A stretch of 64,000 nucleotides of DNA from positions 620,001 to 684,000 of the forward strand of contig NZ_WKKF01000001.1 of the NCBI RefSeq assembly GCF_009674765.1, given 5' to 3'. The notes beneath the pieces are model-generated. The model worked only from the letters and a program-made list of their open reading frames with translations, was not told the DNA's origin and did not search any database. The stretch comes from Metabacillus idriensis. Its GTDB lineage: Bacteria; Bacillota; Bacilli; Bacillales; Bacillaceae. The first letter of the stretch is position 1, and the number at the start of each line of letters is the position of its first letter. Position numbers and translations under genes: made by a program. Of this stretch, positions 46,262-55,116 are shown piece by piece.

Positions 46262-46621
46262 TTATTTATTCAGGATACTCTCTTCAAGCACCGCTGATTT
46301 ATCCCCATACACCTTCGTAATATGTCCTTCTCCCCAGGCACAGAGTGAATCCAGAATTGTCTGCAGGCTCCAGCCGTATTCACTGAGTTCGTATTCAACT
46401 TTTGGAGGTATCTGCTGATGGACGATCCGGTTAATCACGCCATCATCTTCAAGCTCCCGCAATTGCTGAGTCAGCATTTTTTGTGTGATGTTTGGCATCA
46501 GGCGCTTCAGTTCGTTTGTGCGTTTTTTACCGTGAGTCAAATGGCAAAGAATGACGCATTTCCACTTGCCGCCAATGATCTCAAGTGTTGCTTCAACAGG
46601 GATATTATACTTCTTTTGCAT
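46262..46621 (-). CDS. HxlR-family (MarR-like) regulator
   Basis: A 119-residue winged-helix regulator of the HxlR/YodB family. Key blocks: ATLEIIGGKWKCVILCHL, RTNELKRLMPNITQKMLTQQLRELEDDG (recognition helix), then KVEYELSEYG. Members sense electrophiles or aldehydes, often through N-terminal Cys. Here Cys occur in KWKCVILC. Divergent from an MFS exporter and aldo/keto reductase, with a palindrome AAAGTACGTACTTT in between, so it probably controls them. Confidence 0.9.
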   Translation of the reverse strand: MQKKYNIPVEATLEIIGGKWKCVILCHLTHGKKRTNELKRLMPNITQKMLTQQLRELEDDGVINRIVHQQIPPKVEYELSEYGWSLQTILDSLCAWGEGHITKVYGDKSAVLEESILNK

Positions 46622-46668
46622 AGAACTCCTCCTATTTGACAGGCACCAAAAAGTGCCTACAGCACTTT

Positions 46669-46682
46669 AAAGTACGTACTTT
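46669..46682. promoter_or_regulatory. Candidate HxlR operator
   Basis: AAAGTACGTACTTT, a perfect 14-bp palindrome between the divergent HxlR and MFS genes. HxlR-type repressors bind short palindromes in such spots. Inferred site. Confidence 0.6.
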
Positions 46683-46778
46683 TCATTATATCCGATATGT
46701 TTCATAATAACATTTGCCGGCTGATCTTTACCATACACTTTATTTTAATAAATATTCAATTTTTTAGGAGGAGAAAAG

Positions 46779-47987
46779 ATGACTTTAGATAAAAAAAGAA
46801 GTACACTTGCGCTGCTCGCGTTAGCAGTCAGTGCTTTTGCCATAGGTACAACAGAATTTATCAGCGTTGGCCTGCTGCCGATGATTGCTGAGGATTTAGC
46901 TATTCCTGTTACAACAGCAGGATTAACCGTTTCTTTATATGCAGTGGGGGTCATGTTCGGAGCGCCGATTCTGACATCCCTCACATCAAATATGTCCCGC
47001 AAAACGTTATTGCTTTGGATTATGATTGTTTTCCTTATCGGTAATAGTCTTTCTGCAGGAGCTACAAGTATTGGGGTATTATTAGCCGGACGTATTATCG
47101 CAGCTCTTTCACATGGTGTGTTTATGTCCATCGGTTCAACGATTGCTGCGGATCTTGTGCCTGAGAATCGCCGCGCAAGTGCCATTTCCATCATGTTTAC
47201 GGGTTTGACAGTCGCAACGGTTACAGGAGTTCCATTCGGAACATTTATAGGCCAGCAATTTGGCTGGAGACTCGCATTTATTGTCATTATTATTATTGGC
47301 TTAATTGCTCTTATTGCCAACAGCATTCTAGTGCCTTCTGATCTGAAAAAGGGCAATCGCACAACGTTTGGCGATCAGCTGAAGCTTGTAAAGAACGGCC
47401 GTCTGCTGCTTGTCTTTATGATCACAGCTTTGGGATACGGCGGAACATTCGTTGTCTTTACGTACCTATCACCGCTGCTTCAAACTGTAACTGGCTTTAA
47501 AGAAGGAACGGTAGCCATCATTTTACTTGTTTACGGAATTGCCATTGCCATCGGAAATATGATTGGCGGAAAGCTTTCGAACCATAATCCGATTAAAGCT
47601 TTATTCTATATGTTTATTGTGCAGGCAATCGTACTCTTTATCTTAGCCTTTACCGCTCCATTTAAAATCGCAGGTTTACTCACGATTTTATTGATGGGAT
47701 TATTTGCTTTTATGAACGTGCCTGGTTTGCAGGTTTACGTCGTGATGCTTGCTGAACGCTTTGTGCCAAGTGCCGTTGATGTAGCATCTGCCATCAATAT
47801 TGCTGCGTTTAATGCAGGAATTGCAATCGGGGCATTCCTTGGAGGAATCATTACAGACTCAATCGGTCTCATTCATACTGCCTGGATCGGCGGATTCATG
47901 GTTCTTGGCGCCGTCATTCTTACTGGATGGAGCCGTGCTTTAGAACAGAAGGATCAGAAAATAGAAGGACAAAAGCTTGCTGGATAA
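46779..47987 (+). CDS. MFS exporter (DHA1 family, 12 TM)
   Basis: A 402-residue drug:proton antiporter-like transporter. FAIGTTEFISVGLLPMIAEDL near the N-terminus is the signature of the AraJ/PbuE/YdhP-type DHA1 group, with the antiporter motif GVPFGTFIGQQFGWR in helix 5. Twelve hydrophobic segments. Divergent from HxlR; the aldo/keto reductase follows 30 bases later. Substrate unknown; export of purines, sugars or toxic compounds are known roles in the family. Confidence 0.9.
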   Translation: MTLDKKRSTLALLALAVSAFAIGTTEFISVGLLPMIAEDLAIPVTTAGLTVSLYAVGVMFGAPILTSLTSNMSRKTLLLWIMIVFLIGNSLSAGATSIGVLLAGRIIAALSHGVFMSIGSTIAADLVPENRRASAISIMFTGLTVATVTGVPFGTFIGQQFGWRLAFIVIIIIGLIALIANSILVPSDLKKGNRTTFGDQLKLVKNGRLLLVFMITALGYGGTFVVFTYLSPLLQTVTGFKEGTVAIILLVYGIAIAIGNMIGGKLSNHNPIKALFYMFIVQAIVLFILAFTAPFKIAGLLTILLMGLFAFMNVPGLQVYVVMLAERFVPSAVDVASAINIAAFNAGIAIGAFLGGIITDSIGLIHTAWIGGFMVLGAVILTGWSRALEQKDQKIEGQKLAG

Positions 47988-48017
47988 CGTTATGAAATTA
48001 GAGGAGGAAATAAAAAG

Positions 48018-48857
48018 ATGAACAATTTACAAAGTACAACAACCTTGCATAATGGAGTGGAAATGCCATGGTTCGGGCTTGGCGTTTTTAAAGTAGAAGA
48101 AGGACCAGAGCTTGTAAGTGCTGTAAAAGCAGCGATAAAAAATGGGTACCGCAGTATTGATACAGCGGCTATTTATGGAAACGAAGAAGGCGTCGGACAA
48201 GGAATACGCGAAGGAATAGCGGAAGCTGGTATCCGGAGAGAAGATCTATTTGTTACATCGAAGGTCTGGAATGCGGATTTAGGATACGATCAAACGATCA
48301 AAGCATATGAAACAAGCTTAGCTAAACTAGGATTGGATTACTTGGATTTGTACCTGATTCACTGGCCGGTAGAAAGCAAATATAAGGAAGCTTGGAGAGC
48401 CCTTGAAACGCTTTATAAAAATGGAAAAATAAAAGCAATCGGTGTAAGCAATTTTCAGATTCACCATTTGGAAAGCCTGATGGAAGATGCAGAAATCAAA
48501 CCTATGATTAACCAGGTGGAATTCCATCCGCGTCTGACTCAAAAAAATCTGCTATCATTCTGCAAGGAGCATGGTATTCAGCTTGAAGCATGGTCACCGC
48601 TCATGCAGGGGCAATTATTGGACCATCCGCAGCTTATGGACATCGCTAATAAATACAAGAAAACAATTGCTCAAATCATTCTGCGCTGGGACCTGCAAAA
48701 CGGAGTCATCACCATTCCTAAATCAACAAAGGAAGAACGGATCATCCAGAATGCTGCGATTTTTGATTTTGAGTTAACTGAAGGGGACATGGCTCTTATT
48801 GATGGATTGAATCGCAATGAACGAGTAGGACCGGATCCTGACAATTTTGATTTTTAA
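48018..48857 (+). CDS. Aldo/keto reductase (YvgN/YtbE-like)
   Basis: A 279-residue NADPH-dependent reductase. The catalytic tetrad is visible: Asp in RSIDTAAIYGNEEGVG, the Tyr in the same block, Lys in VTSKVWN and His in LYLIHWPV. The coenzyme-binding IPKSTKEERI lies near the end. B. subtilis YvgN and YtbE act on glyoxals and other aldehydes. AGGAGGAAA ribosome site. Operon with the MFS pump under HxlR fits an aldehyde/electrophile-response module. Confidence 0.93.
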   Translation: MNNLQSTTTLHNGVEMPWFGLGVFKVEEGPELVSAVKAAIKNGYRSIDTAAIYGNEEGVGQGIREGIAEAGIRREDLFVTSKVWNADLGYDQTIKAYETSLAKLGLDYLDLYLIHWPVESKYKEAWRALETLYKNGKIKAIGVSNFQIHHLESLMEDAEIKPMINQVEFHPRLTQKNLLSFCKEHGIQLEAWSPLMQGQLLDHPQLMDIANKYKKTIAQIILRWDLQNGVITIPKSTKEERIIQNAAIFDFELTEGDMALIDGLNRNERVGPDPDNFDF

Positions 48858-48965
48858 TTGTAAATATATCTTATCAGCAGAGTTTCTATGAAGACTGTTT
48901 TTAGTTGAAAGTCTAATAAATTTTGCCGGGAATCGATCATTCAACTTTTCCGGAAGAACGATTTT

Positions 48966-48997
48966 AGCCGAAATCTCTATCGATTTCGGCTTTTTTT
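48966..48997 (+). terminator. Terminator after aldo/keto reductase
   Basis: AGCCGAAATC-TCTAT-CGATTTCGGCT followed by seven T residues in total. Confidence 0.85.
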
Positions 48998-49032
48998 ATC
49001 TGTTTATAGAATTTGTAAACGCATTAAGCGTC

Positions 49033-49263
49033 TTAAAAGAATAGGGTCGTTAGTTGAAAACCAAAAAGTATCAGTATGACGCTTATTAAAATAAGCATAA
49101 CGAATGTAAGTCCCTGGCGAAACGTCACGGCTCGATTTAATAAAACAGATCCAAGTTTTCCGACTAAATAACCTAAACCGAATAAAAGCAATATGACGAC
49201 ATCTAGCACTCCAAGGACGTATATAAATTGAGATTCAAATAGCATGGAAATGAAATTATTCAT
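49033..49263 (-). CDS. Small membrane protein, 76 aa, two TM
   Basis: A hydrophobic protein with two likely helices (about 12-35 and 49-72), separated by a short basic stretch (LLNRAVTFRQG). Its start has an AAGGGGAAGAG ribosome site. No family recognised. No obvious partner; the next upstream sequence is a decayed region. Confidence 0.6.
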   Translation of the reverse strand: MNNFISMLFESQFIYVLGVLDVVILLLFGLGYLVGKLGSVLLNRAVTFRQGLTFVMLILISVILILFGFQLTTLFF

Positions 49264-49544
49264 TAAAAGGCTCTTCCCCTTTCTTACAAATGATCCTTTG
49301 CAATATATGTCTTTATAACCAATTTGGTGAGGGACAAAGGGAAAAAAGGTCCTTTAAGTGAAATGACGTTCTCCCATGAAGAAAATTGGACAGCATCTGA
49401 TATTGAAAAAGCGGTTGGAGAGTATCATGATGGATCTGAACATAGCTGATATTTCATGTTTATGGGTTGAAAGAATCAGTTGGGACTGGTGAAGTCATTT
49501 ATAAAGGATAAACCCAGTTTCAGCGGCATTGTCATGGAACAAAA
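49264..49544. other. Possible gene remnant
   Basis: On the plus strand a protein-like stretch (GPLSEMTFSHEENWTASDIE, then KAVGEYHDG) ends in stop codons, and a second piece (GLKESVGTGEVIYKG) follows in another frame around 49450-49511. It may be a decayed gene, but I cannot name it. No ribosome site or complete frame was seen. Confidence 0.3.
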
Positions 49545-49580
49545 AGACGCATCTCACAAGCTGTGAAATGCGTCCTTTGT
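49545..49580. terminator. Terminator of MEDS gene region
   Basis: GACGCAT-TCACA...TGTGA-ATGCGTC stem with A residues before and T residues after. It lies about 100 bases past the end of the leftward MEDS gene. Confidence 0.65.
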
Positions 49581-49680
49581 TCTAATGAGATTCGTATTTA
49601 CTAGCTGCTATTATCACAGATATATTTCATTAATTGGATATCTATTTATCCAATTACAATTTAAAGTTCCTGTGAAAAAT

Positions 49681-50253
49681 TTATCTTGCCTCAAACTTAG
49701 GCTTGTATTGATTGGAGATGATGACATCATCTTCCATTAACACATAGGGATGTGTTTCCATTAAAACCGTTTTGAGATAGTCTGGCATTTTCTCTGCTTC
49801 GTATGCACAAATTAATGGGAAAGACAGCTGATTTACAGCTTCATCTACTACTTTTTCTAAATCTCCTATTATATGCAGCGGTTCTTCCATAGTGGCCCAC
49901 TCTACATGTGCCCATGAACGGAAGGAAATTTTATTTTCAACATATGACTGTATTGTTTTATTAAAGTATTCAACGATTGCAGGTGGATGATAACTGCCGC
50001 TTGAATAATAGAAATCGAAGTTGTTTACAAAGTGGACAAATTCCTTTTGTTCTTTCGTCAGCCTTGTGCTCAGCTCTTTTTGAATCATACGGTAAATACG
50101 TTCATTTTCAATAAGAATCACGTAATCACCCGCGTCGATACCGTCTTGAATATAATTCAAAACCTGATCCATGTAATTTTCCATTCCATTATAGGAATAC
50201 AGCACATGAACACCGCTTTTATCCTCAAATAACTGATTCAATTGGCTTTTCAA
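49681..50253 (-). CDS. MEDS domain (DcmR-type sensory) protein
   Basis: A 190-residue protein matching the MEDS domain, a RecA-like sensor fold first noted in DcmR and methanogen regulators. GVHVLYSYNGMENYMDQVLNY at 14-34 and GDYVILIENERIYRMI are typical. In bacilli such proteins often occur with sigma-factor or anti-sigma partners, but none is adjacent here. No HTH or kinase domain is present, so it is a stand-alone sensor module. The start is ATG, followed by a Lys/Gln-rich tip. Confidence 0.8.
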   Translation of the reverse strand: MKSQLNQLFEDKSGVHVLYSYNGMENYMDQVLNYIQDGIDAGDYVILIENERIYRMIQKELSTRLTKEQKEFVHFVNNFDFYYSSGSYHPPAIVEYFNKTIQSYVENKISFRSWAHVEWATMEEPLHIIGDLEKVVDEAVNQLSFPLICAYEAEKMPDYLKTVLMETHPYVLMEDDVIISNQYKPKFEAR

Positions 50254-50386
50254 GCGTATTCACCCCACTTTTTTATATTTCCTCCATTATATTAGATTTC
50301 AATGAATAAAGGGTAAAAAATGTGGACTGCTGTAGAGAATTAGCGCTTTATTCAAAATACTAAGGCAAATAGTGGATCGATTATAA

Positions 50387-50587
50387 AGGCTGTTTTCGCA
50401 TAGATTGTTGTTTTTCATGATAAATGTTGTCCGTTCCTTTCCGCGGGGAGCATGGGAGCCTCCTCGGCGCCTGCCTGTGGGGTCTCCCAATTTGCTCTAT
50501 TTCCCGCAGGAGTCAAGTTTATCCGCTGCAATCCACTCAAGATTTTTAACATTTAGTCTAATAGCAACAATATTTACGAAAAGAGCC
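50387..50587 (-). repeat. Dispersed TIR element, copy 4 (reverse)
   Basis: About 201 bp, beginning AGGCTGTTTTCGCATAGATT and ending ATTTACGAAAAGAGCC. The section GGAACTTGCTTTCCGCG is shortened relative to copy 2. Non-coding. Reverse orientation, like 27381-27600. Confidence 0.85.
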
Positions 50588-50627
50588 ATTATAAAAAAAT
50601 AAAAACGCCATCCACAAGGAATCGCGT

Positions 50628-50819
50628 TTATTTCATAAAAGAAAACCACTTAAAAAACGGGTTTTTCTTGTCGGTTATTTTTATTTCATTCATCAAAAGT
50701 TTGTCTTTTCGTTCAGCAATCCATTGATTTAATTCATGCTTATCCTGGCAGTGGGTCATGTACGTTTCTCCGCCTTTTCCGCTCGCGTTAATGACATATC
50801 TGCACGAATTATTTTTCAT
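50628..50819 (-). CDS. Small hypothetical protein, 63 aa
   Basis: A soluble, basic protein with several charged residues, beginning MKNNSCRYVINASGKGGETY. A ribosome site (AAAGGCGGG) lies just upstream. The YVINASGKGGETYMTHC and HELNQWIAERK parts look like real protein. No family recognised. Divergent from the RND pump. Confidence 0.55.
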   Translation of the reverse strand: MKNNSCRYVINASGKGGETYMTHCQDKHELNQWIAERKDKLLMNEIKITDKKNPFFKWFSFMK

Positions 50820-51076
50820 TTTGTCCCGCCTTTTTTTTCATAATGATCTTTAACTTTCACCTATTATAACAAGTTTAATCAAACCGTCTACCCCTAATTT
50901 AAAAATAATTTTGGTTTATTTTTCTGGAAAGCATTTCTTTCTTCTGATATAGACAGATAGTAACAGGTTTGAGTGTGAAATTTTAACCAATTGTTAACAA
51001 AAATTTACACCTAATTTCCAAATATTGTTGTATATTTATGGAGTATGTCTATTTCATTTCTCTGGGGGATAAGCAA

Positions 51077-54000
51077 ATGTCTATTTTAACAAAGTTCTCG
51101 CTGAAAAATCGGGCAGCCATTGTGATTATGGTGTTTCTGGTGACAGTGCTCGGCGTTTATTCAGGTTCACGCCTGCCGATGGAGCTGCTTCCGAGCGTGG
51201 ATGCACCGATGATCACGGTCACTACATTTGGTGAAGGAATGGATGCTGAGACGGTAACCGAAGAGATAACGGAACCGCTCGAACGTCAATTGAAAAATGG
51301 CACGTACCTGGACAGCATGACATCATCAACAAGTGAAGGAATCTCCATGATTACGCTGAATTACACATCAGAAGCTGACATGAAAGAGGCTGCTTCTGAG
51401 GCTGAAAAGCTGATTAATCAAGTTCAACTGCCGCAAAACACAGGAAAGCCTGTTGTGTCCCAGCTTAACTTCTCCATGATTCCGCTTGCCCAGGTGGCAC
51501 TTGAATCTGATGAAGGTTTTTCGAAAGCAGATGAGGATCGCATTGAAGAAGAAATAAAAACGAAATTTGAAGACATAGATGGTGTATCAAGTGTCACGTT
51601 TTACGGAAAGTCCATTTCGGAGCTGTCTGTGAAAATCGATCCGAAAAAAATGAAAGAAAAGAAAGTGTCCGCCGATCAGCTGATGATGGCTCTGCAATCT
51701 CAGAATGCATCTGTCCCTGCAGGGGAAATTGCTGTCGATGGAAAAGCAAATGCCATTAGGGTGCTCGGGGAAGTAACAGATGAAAAGCAAATTGAGAATG
51801 CCATACTCGCACCTGATACGAAAATAAAAGATATTGCGGATGTTTCTATTCGCCAGTTTTATGAAGCAGATGCAAGATTAAATGGAAAAGAAGCACTTGT
51901 CTTAGTTATTTTTAAAGAAGCAAGCAAAAACGCCGTTGAAATTGGAAAAGAAGTGGACCGGAAAGCCGAAGAATTACATGCTATTTATAAAGATGACTTT
52001 TCGATCCGCACGGTTCAAAATACAGCAGAGGATGTTGAAGGAGCTGTGCTTGGCATGGCAAAGGAAGTAGCCATTGGGGCAATCGCTGCAACGCTCATCA
52101 TTCTGCTGTTTTTGAGAAACATCCGAACGACCTTGATTGCGGTCGTCAGTATACCGCTGTCGATTTTAATTACCTTGTTTTTACTTGATCAATCCAACAT
52201 TACGTTAAATATTTTAACCCTTGGAGGGCTAGCGGTTGCGGTGGGACGTTTAGTGGATGACAGCATCGTGGTCATTGAAAATATTTACCGCCGCATACAG
52301 TCGGAAGGCTTGTCAAAAGAAGTCATTCTGAGCGGGACGAAAGAGGTGTCCACTGCGATTACGTCTTCAACGCTCACAACAATCGCGGTTTTCCTGCCGA
52401 TAGTCCTTGTTGGAGGTTCGATTGGAGAAATCATGACTCCGCTGATTTTATCGGTTGTCTATTCGATTCTTGCATCCCTGCTTGTCGCATTAACGGTAGT
52501 ACCGCTGTTAAGCTTCGTCCTTTTGAAGCAGGTGAAGCAGAAGGAGTATCAGCCGTCTGCCAAGTATTTATCAATTTTAAAATGGTCGCTGAATCATAAA
52601 TGGATTGTATTGGTCGCCGCACTGCTCCTATTTGTGGGTTCCATATTCACTTTCAATGCAATTCCGCAGGCAAGTGTAAACAGTCAGTCTGAATCGTTTG
52701 TGAATGTCTCATTAACGTATCCGGCTGATTACGATCTAGAAGATGCCAAGGAAAAAGCAGGGGAATTGGAGCAGGAATTATTAAAAGAAAATAAGCTCAA
52801 GGATTTGTTTTTCCAGATGGGCTCTACAGCAGAAGATGCAAAATACGGGCAGGTGTTATCTGAAAAACAAGCGAATTACTCGGTGATTTTTGAAAAAGGG
52901 AAAGATGTTGAAGCATTCCTCGATATGCTCAAGGAAATAAGTGAAGAGTATGCACCAGGAAAGATTGAAGGGTCTCAATTCTCATTTGGAAGCTTTGGCG
53001 GAGGAAATGGCATTCAGCTGAATGTGACTGCTTCAAATGAAGAAAACCTTGCAGAAGCAGGAAAGCTTGCAGCAGAAGAACTTGAGAAAATCGAAGGAAT
53101 TGAAAAAGTCAAAAGCAATTACGAAGACTTGAAAAACGAATGGATTGTCAATGTAGATCAGGAAAAAGCGGGGGCACTAGGCTTAAGTCCCGTACAAATC
53201 GGCCAGCAGATCCGCGCCATGCTGAATAAAACGCCGCTTGGCCAAATCAAAGTCGGCGAAGAGCAGCTGCAAGCCGTCATTGAATACGAAGATATCGATC
53301 TTTCTACAACAAAACAAGTACTGAATACTTATGTCACTTCTCCAGTTGCGGGACCTGTCCAACTAAAACAAGTGGCTAAGATCGAAGAACGGGACATCAA
53401 AACTCAGGTCTATCATCAGGATGGAAAAGAAACCATTCAAATTTCAGGTGAAATCAGTGCCGAGGACTTAAAAACAGCAGGAATGAAAATCGATCAAATG
53501 ACAAAAGAAATCGATCTCCCGGAAGGTGCAGCTGTCTCCATCTCGGGTGCGACTGAATCGATGCAGGACGATTTCGCCGATCTCTTTAAAATGATGGGCA
53601 TCGCCGTATTAGTCGTCTACCTCATCATGGTCATCACCTTCGGTCAGGCAAGAGCGCCATTTGCGATTCTGTTCTCGCTGCCGCTTGCTGCAGTGGGAGG
53701 TATACTGGGACTCGTCATCTCGCAGACTCCGGTTGACATCAATGCGCTGCTTGGAGCTCTAATGCTGATCGGAATCGTCGTGACAAACGCGATTGTTCTA
53801 ATCGAACGTGTCCAGCAAAACCGCGAAAAAGGACTCGACGCTAGAGAGGCTCTGCTGGAAGCGGGATCCACTCGCCTGCGCCCGATTATCATGACTGCCG
53901 TAACAACCATTGTAGCCTTAACACCAATGGTTTTCAGCGCTACAGAAGCAGCCAGTATGGTTTCCAGAAGCCTGGCCGTAGTCGTAATTGGGGGCTTAAT

Positions 54001-54112
54001 TGTTTCAACTGCGCTTACACTCGTAGTTGTACCGGTTATGTATGAATTGCTTGCGAAAATGGGGAGAAGAAGGAAGAGGAAAAAAGATGTTGCAGAGGAT
54101 GTTGGGATTTAG
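51077..54112 (+). CDS. swrC: RND-family efflux pump (SwrC/YerP-like)
   Basis: A 1011-residue resistance-nodulation-division transporter, the Gram-positive SwrC type (surfactin/drug resistance in B. subtilis). It starts SILTKFSLKNRAAIVIMVFLV; the ATG at 51077 has GGGGGAT upstream, while a frame open from 51038 precedes it. Twelve helices in two halves, each with a large extracytoplasmic loop. Proton-relay Asp pair is in GRLVDDSIVVIENI in helix 4. No membrane-fusion partner is encoded, as usual for SwrC. Single-gene transcript ending at 54125. Confidence 0.92.
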   Translation: MSILTKFSLKNRAAIVIMVFLVTVLGVYSGSRLPMELLPSVDAPMITVTTFGEGMDAETVTEEITEPLERQLKNGTYLDSMTSSTSEGISMITLNYTSEADMKEAASEAEKLINQVQLPQNTGKPVVSQLNFSMIPLAQVALESDEGFSKADEDRIEEEIKTKFEDIDGVSSVTFYGKSISELSVKIDPKKMKEKKVSADQLMMALQSQNASVPAGEIAVDGKANAIRVLGEVTDEKQIENAILAPDTKIKDIADVSIRQFYEADARLNGKEALVLVIFKEASKNAVEIGKEVDRKAEELHAIYKDDFSIRTVQNTAEDVEGAVLGMAKEVAIGAIAATLIILLFLRNIRTTLIAVVSIPLSILITLFLLDQSNITLNILTLGGLAVAVGRLVDDSIVVIENIYRRIQSEGLSKEVILSGTKEVSTAITSSTLTTIAVFLPIVLVGGSIGEIMTPLILSVVYSILASLLVALTVVPLLSFVLLKQVKQKEYQPSAKYLSILKWSLNHKWIVLVAALLLFVGSIFTFNAIPQASVNSQSESFVNVSLTYPADYDLEDAKEKAGELEQELLKENKLKDLFFQMGSTAEDAKYGQVLSEKQANYSVIFEKGKDVEAFLDMLKEISEEYAPGKIEGSQFSFGSFGGGNGIQLNVTASNEENLAEAGKLAAEELEKIEGIEKVKSNYEDLKNEWIVNVDQEKAGALGLSPVQIGQQIRAMLNKTPLGQIKVGEEQLQAVIEYEDIDLSTTKQVLNTYVTSPVAGPVQLKQVAKIEERDIKTQVYHQDGKETIQISGEISAEDLKTAGMKIDQMTKEIDLPEGAAVSISGATESMQDDFADLFKMMGIAVLVVYLIMVITFGQARAPFAILFSLPLAAVGGILGLVISQTPVDINALLGALMLIGIVVTNAIVLIERVQQNREKGLDAREALLEAGSTRLRPIIMTAVTTIVALTPMVFSATEAASMVSRSLAVVVIGGLIVSTALTLVVVPVMYELLAKMGRRRKRKKDVAEDVGI

Positions 54113-54124
54113 GAGTAAATGAAC

Positions 54125-54162
54125 GCAGAGGTGCAGACTTTTGAGTGTGCCCTCTGTTTTTT
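54125..54162 (+). terminator. Terminator of the RND pump gene
   Basis: CAGAGG.GCA...TGC.CTCTG stem followed by six T residues. Confidence 0.65.
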
Positions 54163-54189
54163 ATCAAAGATTAGGAGATGAAACTCAAT

Positions 54190-54378
54190 ATGGCACTAGA
54201 AATGAGAACAGAATGTGAAAAATGTTCTGCAAACCTTCATAACAAATCAGAAGCATACATCTGCACTTATGAATGCACGTTTTGTCATACCTGCACAGAA
54301 GAAATGGAATTTGTCTGCCCAAACTGCGGGGGAGAGCTTGTGAAGCGTCCGAGGAGCGGAAAAGCTGTGCTAAGCTGA
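54190..54378 (+). CDS. DUF1272 zinc-ribbon-like protein
   Basis: A 62-residue protein that starts MALEMRTECEKC, the normal DUF1272 start. It contains several CxxC-like pairs (CEKC, CTYEC, CHTC, CPNC), enough for two zinc sites. The AGGAG ribosome site lies about 12 bases before ATG 54190; the ATG at 54178 directly abuts it. Function unknown. The downstream hairpin at 54397 closes both it and the convergent TetR. Confidence 0.8.
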   Translation: MALEMRTECEKCSANLHNKSEAYICTYECTFCHTCTEEMEFVCPNCGGELVKRPRSGKAVLS

Positions 54379-54396
54379 TGGCACTCAAGTATAAAA

Positions 54397-54434
54397 AACA
54401 AAGAACAGCGAATATCTCACTGTTCTTTGTTTTT
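54397..54434. terminator. Bidirectional terminator
   Basis: ACAAAGAACAG...CTGTTCTTTGTTTTT, between DUF1272 and the convergent TetR gene, partly inside the latter's end. Confidence 0.75.
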
Positions 54435-55031
54435 GCTTTCTGGAAGACAAATTGACCTCAAATGATAGTCCAGGGTTTTCATCATCTTCTCATACGTAAA
54501 GACAGATGGATGAAGAAGGTGATGCAGGGCTAGTCCGTCCACTAGTGAATGAAGACGGTTTATTTCAGCTTCCATATCCAGTTCATCCTTTAACATCCCC
54601 AGTTTGCTCAGCAGCTGCAGGACCTGTCCCAAACCATCATGCATTTCTTGGTAGACATTTTCACTTAAAGGCCGGAGCTTAGTATCGACGAGCATTTTTA
54701 CGGAAAAAGCCAGCCACACCTCCATTTCAATTTTTCTCTCGTCATCTGCAGGAAGCAGCTCAGAAATCGATTCTTTTACAATATCAAGCGGATTCACTTT
54801 ATAAGTTTTAGCTAAGGCACGATGCCTTACCCGTTCTGACACAAGTTCCATGGAATAGGAAAGCAGCTCAGACTGCGTGGAAAAGTAATGCCGTAAAGCG
54901 CCAACCGAAAGCCCGGCAGCACTGGCAATTTTCCTTACAGTTGCCTGCTCAATACCTTCCTTGGCAATTATCTTCCAAGTTGCTTCAGCAAGTTGGATTT
55001 TACGTTTTTCATGATCAATCACTTTTGGCAT
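54417..55031 (-). CDS. TetR-family regulator
   Basis: A 204-residue repressor. The N-terminal helix-turn-helix (ATVRKIASAAGLSVGALRHYF, about residues 29-49) is of the BetI-like type, followed by an all-helical ligand domain. Divergent from a membrane-protein gene, 85 bases away. ACAGTTGTATTA occurs twice in the gap (55046 and 55087) and is the likely operator. Ligand unknown. Confidence 0.9.
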   Translation of the reverse strand: MPKVIDHEKRKIQLAEATWKIIAKEGIEQATVRKIASAAGLSVGALRHYFSTQSELLSYSMELVSERVRHRALAKTYKVNPLDIVKESISELLPADDERKIEMEVWLAFSVKMLVDTKLRPLSENVYQEMHDGLGQVLQLLSKLGMLKDELDMEAEINRLHSLVDGLALHHLLHPSVFTYEKMMKTLDYHLRSICLPESKNKEQ

Positions 55032-55045
55032 ATTTTTATTATAAC

Positions 55046-55103
55046 ACAGTTGTATTATTTAAAACATTTTGCTAGTATTAAATAGTACAGTTGTATTAAA
55101 TAA
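55046..55103. promoter_or_regulatory. TetR operator candidates
   Basis: Direct repeat of ACAGTTGTATTA at 55046-55057 and 55087-55098, 41 bp apart, in the divergent gap. Both lie next to promoter-like AT-rich text. Operator role is inferred from position. Confidence 0.5.
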
Positions 55104-55116
55104 GGGGGTTTCCGAA

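Noticed and set aside
46745-47362. 205-codon antisense frame within the MFS gene
   Set aside because: Shadow of the hydrophobic MFS coding sequence; repetitive Ile/Asn/Pro composition typical of antisense frames.
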